From Panopea generosa (lineage: Eukaryota > Mollusca > Bivalvia > Adapedonta > Hiatellidae), in assembly GCA_029582155.1 (NCBI GenBank), contig CM055897.1, positions 15,118,482 to 15,182,481 of the forward strand: a stretch of DNA of 64,000 nucleotides, written 5' to 3'. A program made the translations under genes and the position numbers. The notes under the pieces are model-generated. The model searched no databases, had not been told where the DNA came from, and worked only from the letters and a program-made list of their open reading frames with translations. Below are positions 1-11,237 of the stretch, piece by piece. Positions within the stretch are counted from its first letter, which is position 1. Each line of letters opens with the position of its first letter.

Positions 1-43
1 CTTGTGATGTAGTTCTGTAAGTTTTTTTGTTATGTTCTATTTT

Positions 44-342
44 GCCAGGCCTGATTAGCTCAGTTGGTAACACGTCTGACCATCAATCCAGGGGTCATGA
101 GTTTAATCCCCGCCTGGCAACAGTCTCCGTGATGATTGATATACAACATTTGTCTCATCATCATTCATCTCTCACTGCTGATTCAAGTGGGAAAATCATC
201 AGTTACTTGTGGAAATAGGGTGTGCTAGAGTATTGGTTAATCACTTCGGATCCCAGGAAACAGTGGTTAGGTTAACTGATCATTTGTTAGCCCTCAATGG
301 TATAAAAATGACTCTAAATATTCAATCAATCAATCAATCAAT
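44..342 (+). mobile_element. tRNA-derived SINE with (AATC)n tail
   Basis: The first 75 nt (44-118) fold like a tRNA. A perfect 7-bp acceptor-like stem pairs GCCAGGC (44-50) with GCCTGGC (112-118). A good A box, TAGCTCAGTTGG, lies at 56-67 and a degenerate B box, GAGTTTAATCC, at 99-109. About 200 nt of non-tRNA body follows, ending in an (AATC)n tail near 320-342. A tRNA-like head, unrelated body and short-period tail are the standard layout of a SINE. I found no clear target-site duplication. A second, truncated head of the same family lies at 3301-3400. The subfamily cannot be named from sequence reading alone. An open frame at 27-218 lies across the head and is not a gene. Confidence 0.75.
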
Positions 343-610
343 TTCATTTTTAAGGAAGTTAATATCTACACCATTCCAAATGTAAATAATCTCTGTATAT
401 ATTTCAGAAAGTTAGTGTCATGCATCACAGATTTCTATTTTATAAATTTGTAAATCAATATCAATTTACTGGCAGGCATCGCAAAGTTCAAACCAATTTT
501 AATTATAATCTTTTTACGGATTGACATTTACATTAAAATACAAATATAATTTTTGTTCCTTACTAACGAATATATACAAATTGAATACTTATGTAAGATT
601 CTGTTAATGT

Positions 611-793
611 ATACAGCTAAACCTGTCTTAAGCAGCCAGTTAAGGGAATTAGCAAAAGGGGTCTTTTAAGACAGGTGGTTGCTAAATACAGGTTAATTTG
701 TTCTGAAAACATAGAAATGGGAAAAGCAAATTTGGCTGCTTAAGATAAGTAGCTGCTTAATAAAGATGGCCACTTACACAGGTTTGATTGTAT
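611..793. mobile_element. Short terminal-inverted-repeat element beside exon A
   Basis: The ends are inverted copies of each other. ATACAGCTAAACCTGT (611-626) matches the reverse complement of ACAGGTTTGATTGTAT (778-793) at 13 of 16 positions. Inside, ACCTGTCTTAA (621-631) and TTAAGACAGGT (666-676) form a perfect 11-bp inverted repeat, and 'GCTGCTTAA'-type motifs recur near 629-636 and 737-760. This is the architecture of a small foldback or MITE-like element. The right end stops 7 nt before the AG that begins the exon at 801, so the T-rich tract of that splice acceptor is largely element sequence. No target-site duplication is certain; a TA duplication is possible. Confidence 0.6.
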
Positions 794-800
794 TTGTTAG

Positions 801-1000
801 GCAGATTATGAAGTAGAGGATTTGGCCAAGTTGGCAGGAAAAGCCATGTACACAGGTGTTCTCAAGCTCTTGGCGAATGGTACATGTACAGACAATAGGA
901 ATCAGAAGCAACAGGTTTTTCAGAAGTCACTCAATCTCATGTTGTCAAAAACTGTGGCAGAGATTTACAGTCTCAATGATTCTGGCACTGAGGCTATCAG
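801..1000 (+). CDS. Exon A of NKRF-like gene (internal exon, partial gene)
   Basis: This is an internal coding exon of a plus-strand gene, flanked by TTGTTAG at 794-800 and GTAAAT at 1001. The frame starting at 801 reads ADYEVEDLAKLAGKAM and continues open for 66 codons, ending in phase 2 (AG, completed to Arg by the next exon). A second AG at 803-804 could serve as an alternative acceptor 4 nt downstream. The peptide is mostly helical in character, with YTGVLKLLANGT, a polar stretch rich in N, Q and K, then SLNLMLSKTVAEIY. That could correspond to the region before the dsRNA-binding repeats in NKRF-type proteins, but this similarity is weak. The start codon lies upstream of the window. Identification as an exon rests on codon-like composition, the splice borders and the phase-consistent join to the exon at 9631. 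Confidence 0.65.
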
Positions 1001-1354
1001 GTAAATCACAATGATTATCTTTTTCTGAATGGTTAAATGTGGCTGACATTTACCGGTACACATGTACTTATGAATCTTAAACTTTACTGTTGTATAAGGG
1101 ACCAGGTTTACAAAGTCCCAATATAGGCCCTGTAAAAAACATTTCTTTTAAATACTTATTTTTCAGCAAAGCTACTTGTATTTTTTTATTAAATGTACTT
1201 TATTCTTTTGAGATACATGTATTTATATTTATTTTTTTATTTTATGTTTTTCTATTCATAGATGGTTAAAACATAAGAGGATTAAAATTTGGAAAAATGC
1301 TAATTTCCCCCAATGTTGTCCTTTACATGTATGTGGCATTTTAATAGTTGTTTT
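1001..1354 (+). other. Intron A, 5' part without recognised feature
   Basis: AT-rich intron sequence with T-runs. The donor is GTAAAT at 1001. I see no exon, RNA gene or named repeat in this stretch. Confidence 0.6.
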
Positions 1355-2044
1355 AGCTCTATTGGCCAAAGGCCAGCAAGGCTAATATGTCATGGTAAAT
1401 TATCTGTTGTCTTCCGTCCGTCTGTTAACCTTTTTCTTGTAGATGCGATAGCACCTTGAAGTTCATTTTTTATTGAATCTTAACCAAACTTGCACAGTAG
1501 TTATATAACCATAAGATCTCAGACGAGTTCTTGAACCAACATCATTTGACCACAAATGCCCCCACCACAGGGCTTATAAGCACATTTTAAGCAAAATTTT
1601 AAAAAACATTTTCTCTAAAAGTTCAAGGCCTAGACCTTAGATATTTTACATGTAGCATTGCATGTGGATCCCCTAAAACACTTGTTGAAGTTGGGTCCCT
1701 GTGGTGAAATTTGGGGCTGCCACAGGGGGTTACCGTTTTAGATAGAGTTTTTTAGGGAAAATATTGTAGATGTGATAGCACCTTCATTTTTCATTGAATC
1801 TTAACCAAACTTGCACAGTACTTATAATACCGCAGGATCTCGGATGAGTTCTTGAACCAGTGTCATTCAACCACCAATGCCACTGCCACAGGGCTTATAA
1901 GCACATTTTAAGCGAAATTTAAAAAAACATTTTCTCTGAAAGTTTAAGGCCTTGACCTTAGATATTTTACATGTAGCATTGCATGGAGGTCCTGTAAAGT
2001 ATCTGTTGCCAGTAGAGCATTAAGGTCCTCTTGGGCCTCTTGTT
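1355..2044 (+). mobile_element. Non-autonomous element, family B, with duplicated core
   Basis: The left end reads TTTTAGCTC (1351-1359) followed by a GGCC-AAA-GGCC hairpin. The right end has a hairpin of AGGTCC and GGGCCT around a TCTT loop, followed by CTTGTTTT near 2025-2045. The core is a direct duplication: 1439-1671 and 1767-1992 are clearly homologous, about 328 bp apart, and share motifs such as CTTAACCAAACTTGCACAG and ACATGTAGCATTGCATG. The 3' end recurs at about 44430-44450. No coding capacity is seen. Terminal hairpins and a repeated core suggest a Helitron- or Helentron-like non-autonomous element, but this is an inference. Confidence 0.55.
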
Positions 2045-2212
2045 TTAATTATGAAGGCATTCTTGCCACACAAAAATATTTATTCTGCAACAACAACATA
2101 CACTCAAAGTAATATGTGTAACTATTGCCTTCTGGCAAGTGTCTTCACTATGAAAACCATGACATATTTACTGAAAAAGCTTAAAATATAGGAAAATTTC
2201 ATATTTTTGCAT

Positions 2213-3095
2213 TTTAGCTTGACTATTCGAAGAGCTATTCTACTCGCCAAGGTGTAAGCATCACGCCTTGGTTAAATTTTTTGCCTGTAAGTCACTATCT
2301 CAGTAACCATTGCATGTATTGACTTGAAACTTACACAAGACTTCCCAGTCATCAAACGTAGTATAGTTACTAACTTAAAGTTAGATAACTCTTGCATGAA
2401 TATAATGTAAATTAGTGCCCTTTTTTGACTTAGAAATTTAGGCTAAAGTTTTGCATCAAGTCCATATCTTGCCAACCACATAATGTATTTGATAGAAACT
2501 TCACACAGTCATCAAACTTACTTTAATATCGAGGTTAGATAACTTTTAGGTGACTATAATGCATAGTTATTGCCATTGTTTGACCTAGAAATTCTGGTTT
2601 AAGTTTTGCATGCAAACACCATCAAGTCCTTATCGCACCAGCCACTTACTGTATTTGAATGAAACTTCACACAAGACTTTTCAGTCATCAAACATACTAA
2701 AGTAACTAAGTTAGATAACTCTGGCTTTAATATAATGACAATTATGGCCCTTCTTTGACTTAGAAATATTGAATAAAAATTTTTGTGCAAGTACAATCAA
2801 CAACACAATGTATTTAATAAAATTTTATGCAAGACTTCCTAGTCATCAAACCTACTAAAATAACTAAGTGAGATAACTCTTGCCAGATTATTTTTGCAAA
2901 ATATGGCCTTTGTTTGACATAGTAATTCTGTAACCCAGCAGCCACTGCATGTATTGGATTAAATCTTCATACAAGGTATCGACCTGCTCAATTTAGTAAG
3001 TTTGATAACTCTTGTTTGCTTGGATTTGTCATCAGTCTCAATCAAATTTGTACTTTTATGACAAATATTTGAATAATCTTATCAACAGCATTTGT
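2213..3095 (+). mobile_element. Family A element, copy 1 (degenerate 3' end)
   Basis: It begins TTTTAGCTTGACTATTCGAA at 2213 and contains four diverged core repeats of about 160-175 bp. Each core repeat carries a phrase like CTTCCCAGTCATCAAAC followed by TTAGATAACTCTTG and a TGACTTAGAAATTCTG motif. The right end (ACAAATATTTGAATAATC near 3061) is a decayed version of the one seen intact at 60470-60518. The 5' GCTTGACTATTC is an inverted match to the GAATAGTCGAGC of that intact 3' end, so the family has subterminal inverted repeats. No open frame of note. Copies at 11238-12179 and 59567-60518 define the family. Confidence 0.65.
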
Positions 3096-3300
3096 TTTAT
3101 GTACACTTAAAAGATGTTTTATTAAGCAAAACAATGTAAAATTGAAAAACAAAATATACATTTTGTAAAAGATTAAAGTATAATTGTAATATAAAAATCT
3201 TCAAATTTTGCCAAAATATAATGTTTCATTTTATTACTTTATACAGACCCATTTTTGGCGTTCGTGAACCTTATCCTTTGAAGTCAAATATTGCCCATTC

Positions 3301-3400
3301 ATATATTAGCTCATTTGGTAACATGTCTGACTTTCAATCCAATGGTCATGAGTTTGAATCCCAGCAATGCAGCCTCTGTGATGATTGATATACCACATTG
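3301..3400 (+). mobile_element. Truncated SINE head at the border of the 59-bp array
   Basis: The sequence TTAGCTCATTTGGTAACATG is followed by GTCATGAGTTTGAATCCC and GTGATGATTGATATACCACA. This follows the SINE at 44-342 through its tRNA head and the first bases of its body, then stops where the 59-bp repeat begins. The A box is one change from consensus and the B-box-like GAGTTTGAATCC is better kept than in the first copy. The rest of the SINE body and its tail are missing. Confidence 0.65.
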
Positions 3401-3401
3401 T

Positions 3402-6400
3402 GATTGGATATGGGATTCAAATGAATGATTGGTAGTTTACATCAAGACAAAGGTTGGGATCAGATATGGGGTTCAAATGAATGAAACTTGGTAGCTTACA
3501 TCAAGACAAAGATTGGGATTGGATATGGGGTTCAAATGAATGATTGGTAGTTTACATCAAGACAAAGGTTGGGATCAGATATGGGGTTCAAATGAATGAA
3601 ACTTGGTAGTTTACATCAAGACAAAGATTGGGATTGGATATGGGGTTCAAATGAATGAGACTTGGTAGTTTACATCAAAACAAAGGTTGGGATTGGATAT
3701 GGGTACAAATGAATGAAAAATGGTAATATACATCAAGACAAAGTTTGGGATTTGATATGGGTTCAAATGAGTGAAACTTGGTAGTTTAAATGAAGACAAA
3801 TGTTGGGATTAGTTATGGGGTTCAAATGAATGAAACTTGGTAGTTTACATCAAGAAAAAGATTGGGATTGGATATGGGGTTCAAATGAATGAAACTTGGT
3901 AGTTTACATCAATACAAAGGTTGGGATTGGATACAGGGTTCAAATGAAAGAAACTTGGTAGTTTACATCAAGACAAAGGTAGAATTTGGATATAGCGTTC
4001 AAATGAATGAAACTTGGTAGTTTACATCAAAACAAAGATTGGGAATGGATATGGGGTTCAAATGAATAAAACTTGGTAGTCTACATCAAGACAAAGGTTG
4101 GGATTGGATATGGGGTACAAATGAATGAAACTTGGTAGTTTACATCAAAACAAAGGTTGGGATTGGATATGGGTTCAAATGAATGAAACTTGGTAGTTTA
4201 CATCAATACAAAGGTTGGGATTGGATACAGGGTTCAAATGAAAGAAACTTGGTAGTTTACATCAAGACAAAGGTAGAATTTGGATATAGCGTTCAAATGA
4301 ATGAAACTTGGTAGTTTACATCAAAACAAAGATTGGGAATGGATATGGGGTTCAAATGAATAAAACTTGGTAGTCTACATCAAGACAAAGGTTGGGATTG
4401 GATATGGGGTACAAATGAATGAAACTTGGTAGTTTACATCAAAACAAAGGTTGGGATTGGATATGGGGTTCAGATAAATGAAACTTGATAAGTTACATCA
4501 GAACAAAGGTTAGGACTGGATATGAGGTTCAAATGAATGAAACTTGATAGTTTATATCGAGACAAATGTTGGGATTGGATATGGGGTTCAAATGAATGAG
4601 ACTTTGTAGTTTATATCGAGACAAATGTTGGGATTGGATATAAGGTTCAAATGAATGAATCTTGGTAATTGACATCAAGACAAATGTTGGGATTGGTTAT
4701 GAGGTTCAAACAAATGAAACATGGTAGTTTACATCAAGGCAAAGGTTGGGATTGGATATGAGGTTCAGATGAATGAAATTAGTAGCTTAATTTTTGAGAC
4801 AAAGGTTGGAATTGGATATGAAGTTCAAATGAATGAAACTTGGTAGTTAACATCAAAACAAAGGTTGTGATTGAATATTGGGTTCAAATGAATAAAACTT
4901 GGAAGTTTACATCAAGACAAAGGTTGTGATTGGATATGGGGTTTAAATGAATGAAACTTAGTAGTTTACATCAAGACAAAGGTTGGGATTGGATATGGGG
5001 TTCAAATGAATGAAACTTGGTAGTTTACATCAAGACAAAGATTGGGATTGGATATGGGGTTCAAATGAATGAAACTTGGTAGTTTACATCAAGACAAAGG
5101 TTGGGATTGGATACAGGGTTCAAATGAAAGAAACTTGGTAGTTTACATCAAGACAAAGGTAGAATTTGGATATTGCGTTCAAATGAATGAAACTTGGTAG
5201 TTTACATCAAAACAAAGATTAGGAATGGATATGGGGTTCAAATGAATAAAACTTGGTAGTCTACATCAAGACAAAGGTTGGGATTGGATATGGGGTACAA
5301 ATGAATGAAACTTGGTAGTTTACATCAAAACAAAGGTTGTGATTGAATATTGGGTTCAAATGAATAAAACTTGGAAGTCTACATCAAGACAAAGGTTGTG
5401 ATTGGATAGGGGGTTTAAATGAATGAAACTTAGTAGTTTACATCAAGACAAAGGTTGGGATTGGATATGGGGTTCAAATGAATGAAACTTGGTAGTTTAC
5501 ATCAAGACAAAGATTGGGATTAGATATGGGGTTCAAATGAATGAAACTTGGTAGTTTACATCCAGTCAAAGGTTGAGATTGGATATGGGGTTCAAATGAA
5601 TGAAATTGGTAGTTTACATCAAGACAAAGGTTGAGATTGGATATGAAGTTCAATTGAATGAGACTTGGTAGTTTACATCAAAACAAAGATTGGGATTGGA
5701 TATGGGGTTCAAATGAAAGAAACTTGATAGTTTACATCAAGACAAAGAATGGGATTGGATATGGGGTTCAAATGAATGAAACTTGGTAGTTTACATCAAG
5801 ACAAATGTTGGGATTGGATATAGCGTTCAAATGAATGAAACTTGGTAGTTTACATCAAGACAAAGGTAGGGGATGGATATAGCGTTCAAATGAATAAAAC
5901 TTGGTAGTTTACATCAAGACAAAGGTTGCGATTGGATATGGGGTTCAAATAAATGAAACTTGATAGGTTACATCAGGACAAAGGTAAGGATAGGATATGA
6001 GGTTCATATGAATGAAACTTGGCAGTTTACATCAAGACAAAGGTTAGGATTGGATATGAGGTTCAAATGAATGAAACTTGGTAGTTTACATCAAGACAAA
6101 TGTTGGAATTGGATATGAGGTTCAAATGAATGAAACTTGGTAGTTTACATCAAAACAAAGATTGGGAATGGATATGGGGTTCAAATGAATAAAACTTGGT
6201 AGTCTACATCAAGACAAAGGTTGGGATTGGATATGGGGTACAAATGAATGAAACTTGGTAGTTTACATCAAAACAAAGGTTGGGATTGGATATGGGGTTC
6301 AGATAAATGAAACTTGATAAGTTACATCAGAACAAAGGTTAGGACTGGATATGAGGTTCAAATGAATGAAACTTGATAGTTTATATCGAGACAAATGTTG

Positions 6401-9186
6401 GGATTGGATATGGGGTTCAAATGAATGAGACTTTGTAGTTTATATCGAGACAAATGTTGGGATTGGATATAAGGTTCAAATGAATGAATCTTGGTAATTG
6501 ACATCAAGACAAATGTTGGGATTGGTTATGAGGTTCAAACAAATGAAACATGGTAGTTTACATCAAGGCAAAGGTTGGGATTGGATATGAGGTTCAGATG
6601 AATGAAATTAGTAGCTTAATTTTTGAGACAAAGGTTGGAATTGGATATGAAGTTCAAATGAATGAAACTTGGTAGTTAACATCAAAACAAAGGTTGTGAT
6701 TGAATATTGGGTTCAAATGAATAAAACTTGGAAGTTTACATCAAGACAAAGGTTGTGATTGGATATGGGGTTTAAATGAATGAAACTTAGTAGTTTACAT
6801 CAAGACAAAGGTTGGGATTGGATATGGGGTTCAAATGAATGAAACTTGGTAGTTTACATCAAGACAAAGATTGGGATTGGATATGGGGTTCAAATGAATG
6901 AAACTTGGTAGTTTACATCAAGACAAAGGTTGGGATTGGATACAGGGTTCAAATGAAAGAAACTTGGTAGTTTACATCAAGACAAAGGTAGAATTTGGAT
7001 ATTGCGTTCAAATGAATGAAACTTGGTAGTTTACATCAAAACAAAGATTAGGAATGGATATGGGGTTCAAATGAATAAAACTTGGTAGTCTACATCAAGA
7101 CAAAGGTTGGGATTGGATATGGGGTACAAATGAATGAAACTTGGTAGTTTACATCAAAACAAAGGTTGTGATTGAATATAAGGTTCAAATGAATAAAACT
7201 TGGAAGTCTACATCAAGACAAAGGTTGTGATTGGATAGGGGGTTTAAATGAATGAAACTTAGTAGTTTACATCAAGACAAAGGTTGGGATTGGATATGGG
7301 GTTCAAATGAATGAAACTTGGTAGTTTACATCAAGACAAAGATTGGGATTAGATATGGGGTTCAAATGAATGAAACTTGGTAGTTTACATCCAGTCAAAG
7401 GTTGAGATTGGATATGGGGTTCAAATGAATGAAATTGGTAGTTTACATCAAGACAAAGGTTGAGATTGGATATGAAGTTCAATTGAATGAGACTTGGTAG
7501 TTTACATCAAAACAAAGATTGGGATTGGATATGGGGTTCAAATGAAAGAAACTTGATAGTTTACATCAAGACAAAGAATGGGATTGGATATGGGGTTCAA
7601 ATGAATGAAACTTGGTAGTTTACATCAAGACAAATGTTGGGATTGGATATAGCGTTCAGATGAATGAAACTTGGTAGTTTACATCAAGACAAAGGTAGGG
7701 GTTGGATATAGCGTTCAAATGAATAAAACTTGGTAGTTTACATCAAGACAAAGGTTGCGATTGGATATGGGGTTCAAATAAATGAAACTTGATAGGTTAC
7801 ATCAGGACAAAGGTAAGGATAGGATATGAGGTTCATATGAATGAAACTTGGCAGTTTACATCAAGACAAAGGTTAGGATTGGATATGAGGTTCAAATGAA
7901 TGAAACTTGGTAGTTTACATCAAGACAAATGTTGGAATTGGATATGAGGTTCAAATGAATGAAACTTGGTAGTTTACATCAAGGCAAAGGTTGGGATTGG
8001 ATATGAGGTTCAAATGAATGAAATTGGTAGCTTAGTTTTTGAGACAAAGGTTGGGATTGGATATGAGGTTCAAATAAATGAAACTTGGTAGTTTACATTT
8101 AAACAAAGGTTGTGATTGGATATTGGGTTCAAATGAATAAAACTTGGAAGTTTACATCAAGACAAAGGTTGTGATTGGATATGGGGTTTAAATGAATGAA
8201 ACTTGGTAGTTTACATCAAGACCAAGGTTGGGATTATATATGGGGTTCAAATGAATGAAACTTGGTAGTTTACATCAAGACAAAGATTGGGATTGTATAT
8301 TGGGTTCAAATGAAAGAAACTTGATAGATTACATCAAGACAAAGGTTGGGATTGGATATAGGGTTCAAATGAAAGAAACTTGGTAGTTTACATCAAGACA
8401 AAGGTAGGGATTGGATATAGCGTTCAATTGAATGAAACTTGGTAATTTACATCAAAACAAAGATTGGGATTGGATATGGGGTTCAAATGAATGAGACTTG
8501 GTAGTTTACATCAAGACAAAGGTTGCGTTTGGATATGGGGTTCAAATGAATAAAACTTGGTAGTTTACATCAAAACAAAGGTTGGGATTAGATATGGGGT
8601 TCAAATAAATGAAACTTGGTGGTTTACATCAAAACAAAGGTAGGGATTGGATATAGCGTATAATTGAATGAAACTTGGTAATTTACATCAAAACAAAGAT
8701 TGGGATAGGATATGAGGTTCAAATGAATTAAACTTGGTAGTTTACATCAAGACAAATGTTGGGATTGGATATGGGGTTCAAATGAATGAAACTTGGTAGT
8801 TTACATCAAGACAAAGGTTGGGATTGGATATGAGGTTCAAATGAATTAAACTTGGTAGTTGACATTAAGACAAATGTTGGGATTGGATATGAGGTTCAAA
8901 TGAATGAAACTGGGTAGTTTACATCAAAACAAAGATTGGGATTGGATATGAGGTTCAAATGAATGAAACTTTGTAGCTTAATTTTCGAGACAAAGGCCGG
9001 GATTGGATATGAGGTTCAAATGAATGAAACTTGGTAGTTTACATCAAGGCAAAGGTTGGGATTGGATATGAGGTTCAGATGAATGAAACTTGGTACCTTA
9101 TTTTTCGAGACAAAGGCTGTGATTGGATATGAGGTTCAAATGAATGAAACTTGGTAGTTTATATATTGAGACAAAGGTTGGGACTG
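3402..9186 (+). repeat. 59-bp tandem array, about 98 copies
   Basis: The unit can be read as GATTGGATATGGGGTTCAAA, then TGAATGAAACTTGGTAGT, then TTACATCAAGACAAAGGTTGG, with a period of 59 bp measured between successive copies (for example 5041 to 5100). Most units differ by a few substitutions and a few are 58 bp long. The array fills two thirds of the intron between exons A and B. It starts directly next to a truncated SINE head and ends at an abrupt border near 9186. The period is not a multiple of 3, so it cannot be a repeated coding domain. The left part (3402-4500) contains a smaller duplication of about 294 bp (3911 versus 4205). Confidence 0.9.
4290..7975 (+). repeat. 1829-bp higher-order duplication in the 59-bp array
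   Basis: Distinctive variant units recur in the same order exactly 1829 bp apart, which is 31 units of 59. For example, CAGATAAATG occurs at 4471 and 6300, and the variant with GATTGGGAATGGATATGGGG at about 4330 and 6159. The match covers roughly 4290-6146 and 6119-7975, with only scattered differences seen. This is a recent block duplication by unequal exchange or slippage, or an assembly duplication. Confidence 0.75.
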
Positions 9187-9284
9187 GTGTCAAGGGTGGT
9201 GTGTAGGGAGCTGATATTAGTTAAATATAGATAATTATACTATTTAGAATTATTCTTATTTAGAACCAACCAGCTGATTGGTTT

Positions 9285-9490
9285 ATATTTGGTATAAATG
9301 ATCCCTATGAGTAGTAATTTCAAGTTTGTTCAAATAAATGAGTTAGTATCTATTGGGGTCCAGTAAGGGGACTTCATCTCTACTTAAGGAATCTGTTGGG
9401 AAAACAGATTTTTTTCTTTTTCTCATCTATTTTAAGAATGATTTTAATCATCCTCAGATCTAGAGCATTGCTTAGTCATCACAGCTGAAG
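9285..9490 (+). mobile_element. Family B fragment
   Basis: The run from GATCCCTATGAGTAGTAATTT through CAGTAAGGGGACTT, GGGAAAACAG and TTCTCATCTATT to TTTTAATCATCC aligns with the 310-bp units at 43096-44455, especially the unit around 43680-43860. It is an isolated, diverged copy between the 59-bp array and the next exon. The rest of 9187-9630 shows nothing else recognised except the T-rich acceptor tract before 9631. Confidence 0.55.
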
Positions 9491-9630
9491 ATGGGTCCTT
9501 TAAAGGAGACCCTGACCTTGTTTAAGTAACTGACAAACTATTTCTTTGACTTGCGGAAGAATGGTTTCTAATTCTTATCAGGTTCACTCTGAGGCTTTCT
9601 TCCACCTATAATTGTACCCATGTATTTTAG

Positions 9631-9688
9631 AGTCAAGTCAGGGGTAGATGTGCAAGCATCACTGGCACAGCTAGTGAATGAGCTGAAT
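9631..9688 (+). CDS. Exon B of NKRF-like gene
   Basis: This is a 58-nt internal exon between TGTATTTTAG (ending 9630) and GTAAGT at 9689. Read with the two bases left from exon A it gives R-VKSGVDVQASLAQLVNELN and ends in phase 0. The peptide is amphipathic and helical, as expected for a linker or the helix leading into the dsRNA-binding-like domain encoded by the next exon. It is too short to stand alone. The call rests on the splice borders and on phase agreement with both neighbours. Confidence 0.65.
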
Positions 9689-10226
9689 GTAAGTCTGCTT
9701 TATAACTTTATTTGTGATTGAGCTAATTCTGTATGGTTATTGTTACCAGGGTCCTCCATGGACCAGTCTCTTTGATGATTTCCTGGTCTCCTCAGTAGTA
9801 AATTTAATCATCCACTCAACTATAATTGACTGTTATTTCTTGCTAAGACAAGTTCATATAGTCAGATCTCATTTTTCTTTGGCCAATATAGTGGTCACCT
9901 GTGTATATTACCAGTAGCTGTTATAATCAACTACATTTAGTATAATTAGGAACAGAAATGTATTTATTAATCTTTGTTTAATGTTATGACATGTTCAAAC
10001 AATTAAAATTCTGTAAACTTTACCCTATATAATTGGCTAATGAATAACATGATATGCGAGCCGACACATTTCTTGCTTTAATTCCCCGCTAAAATAGAAA
10101 AAGCACATATATTCAAACAGAGATCAGAGACTGTTACATGGTAATTTATCACTTATGCAAAGGAGAGTAAAGGTAATATTTAACACATAATTTGACTAGT
10201 TTGTTGTTTGTCAAATCTCCCTGCAG
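9689..10226 (+). other. Intron B, no recognised feature
   Basis: A 538-nt intron with donor GTAAGT and acceptor TCCCTGCAG (ending 10226). AT-rich. The open frame at 9714-9917 has no recognisable content and I treat it as chance. Confidence 0.6.
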
Positions 10227-10517
10227 AACATGCAGACAGAACCAGAGAATGCCATATCAGTGATGCATCAGGCCATGAAAAAAGCAAAGTGTACCCTCGG
10301 GCACAATTACAGGGTCAGGACCGTCACCCTGTCTGGTAATCGATACTACTACATGGGGGAGGTGACAGCATTTGGAAATGTGGTGATTGGACGTGGTAAT
10401 GGCATGTGCAAGAAAATGTGTAGGCACAGCACATACATTGCCACACTTCAACATCTGAAAACAAAATCATTTAAAGAATTGATGGTATCCCTACCAGAAG
10501 AACCTATTCCAATTATG
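10227..10517 (+). CDS. Exon C of NKRF-like gene: first dsRNA-binding-like domain
   Basis: This 291-nt, 97-codon exon is flanked by CTCCCTGCAG and GTAAGA. It encodes N-MQTEPENAISVMHQAMKKAK, then a beta-rich segment (NYRVRTVTLSGNRYYYMGEV, FGNVVIGRG), then GNGMCKKMCRHSTYIATLQHL. Helix, three strands, a G-x-G turn with a KK/RH basic patch and a final helix is the order of a double-stranded-RNA-binding domain. The opening ENAISVMHQAMKKA resembles the start of the repeated domains in NKRF, where an asparagine-containing helix leads into the strands. The usual AA of the last helix is replaced (STYIATL), so RNA binding may be weak. The exon is in phase 0 on both sides. NKRF likeness is recognition from memory of the family and is not proven. 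Confidence 0.7.
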
Positions 10518-11237
10518 GTAAGAGACAGCTATTGGGGCTTTAAAGACTTTTTCAAAATGTGAGGACTAGCATATTTTGCATCTGGTTGTATTGACAAAAA
10601 ATACCCCTAAATGTCAGCCTGAGTAGACCCACCATGTTTTCGCAAATAGTCATTGAATATTCTCACATTTTGACATAATAAATAATAGTTTGGCATTTAA
10701 TGAAATAAATCTTCATCCAGATTACATGCATTTTTATTTGCCAAAAATATACAATTAAAAATTTCTATTAGTGTTAGAAATGTACTACACAATTAATGGA
10801 CAAATAGAATACTTGTGCAGGGTCGTCTTTCCGTGAAAGGTGATTAGATGTTTGGCCTTGTTGGATTTTCTGAAATTTTTTAAAGGCACTTACCTAGATA
10901 ACTCACTTTTGTAATTGCAAGAATATATGCAGTAAAACTGATTTTGGCATTCATAGGACTGGTAGTGAACATATAAAAAATTGCCTCTTGTAAAGGCAAG
11001 TGAATAAAACTATTCAATACTGTGTATTTTTTTGTGTGTTTTGTGGGGGAGGGTTCTTTTTGTAGTGAGGGAGGGCCTCACAAAAACATGTTTTTCCCCC
11101 ATTGTATGAAAAAAATCAAAATTCCCTCATTTTTAAGAGGGTTTAAAGATAAAAAAAATTACAAACAATGATGTTGACCTGTAAACTGTTTTAAACATAC
11201 ACACTTGCGATTTGCATTGTTTTGAATTTACCCCCAA
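10518..11237 (+). other. Intron C, 5' part without recognised feature
   Basis: AT-rich intron sequence with a T/G-rich low-complexity patch around 11022-11100. No exon or known repeat recognised. Confidence 0.55.

Noticed and set aside
44..118. Possible functional tRNA gene
   Set aside because: The acceptor stem is perfect, but the D arm has extra bases, the B box is degenerate, the anticodon stem does not pair well, and a SINE body and tail follow.
2599..2796. Minus-strand frames in family A copies (also 11427-11936)
   Set aside because: The frames lie in non-coding core repeats and are not kept open in the other copies.
10257..10454. Minus-strand frame opposite exon C
   Set aside because: It is the shadow of a real plus-strand exon with good splice borders and in-frame joins.
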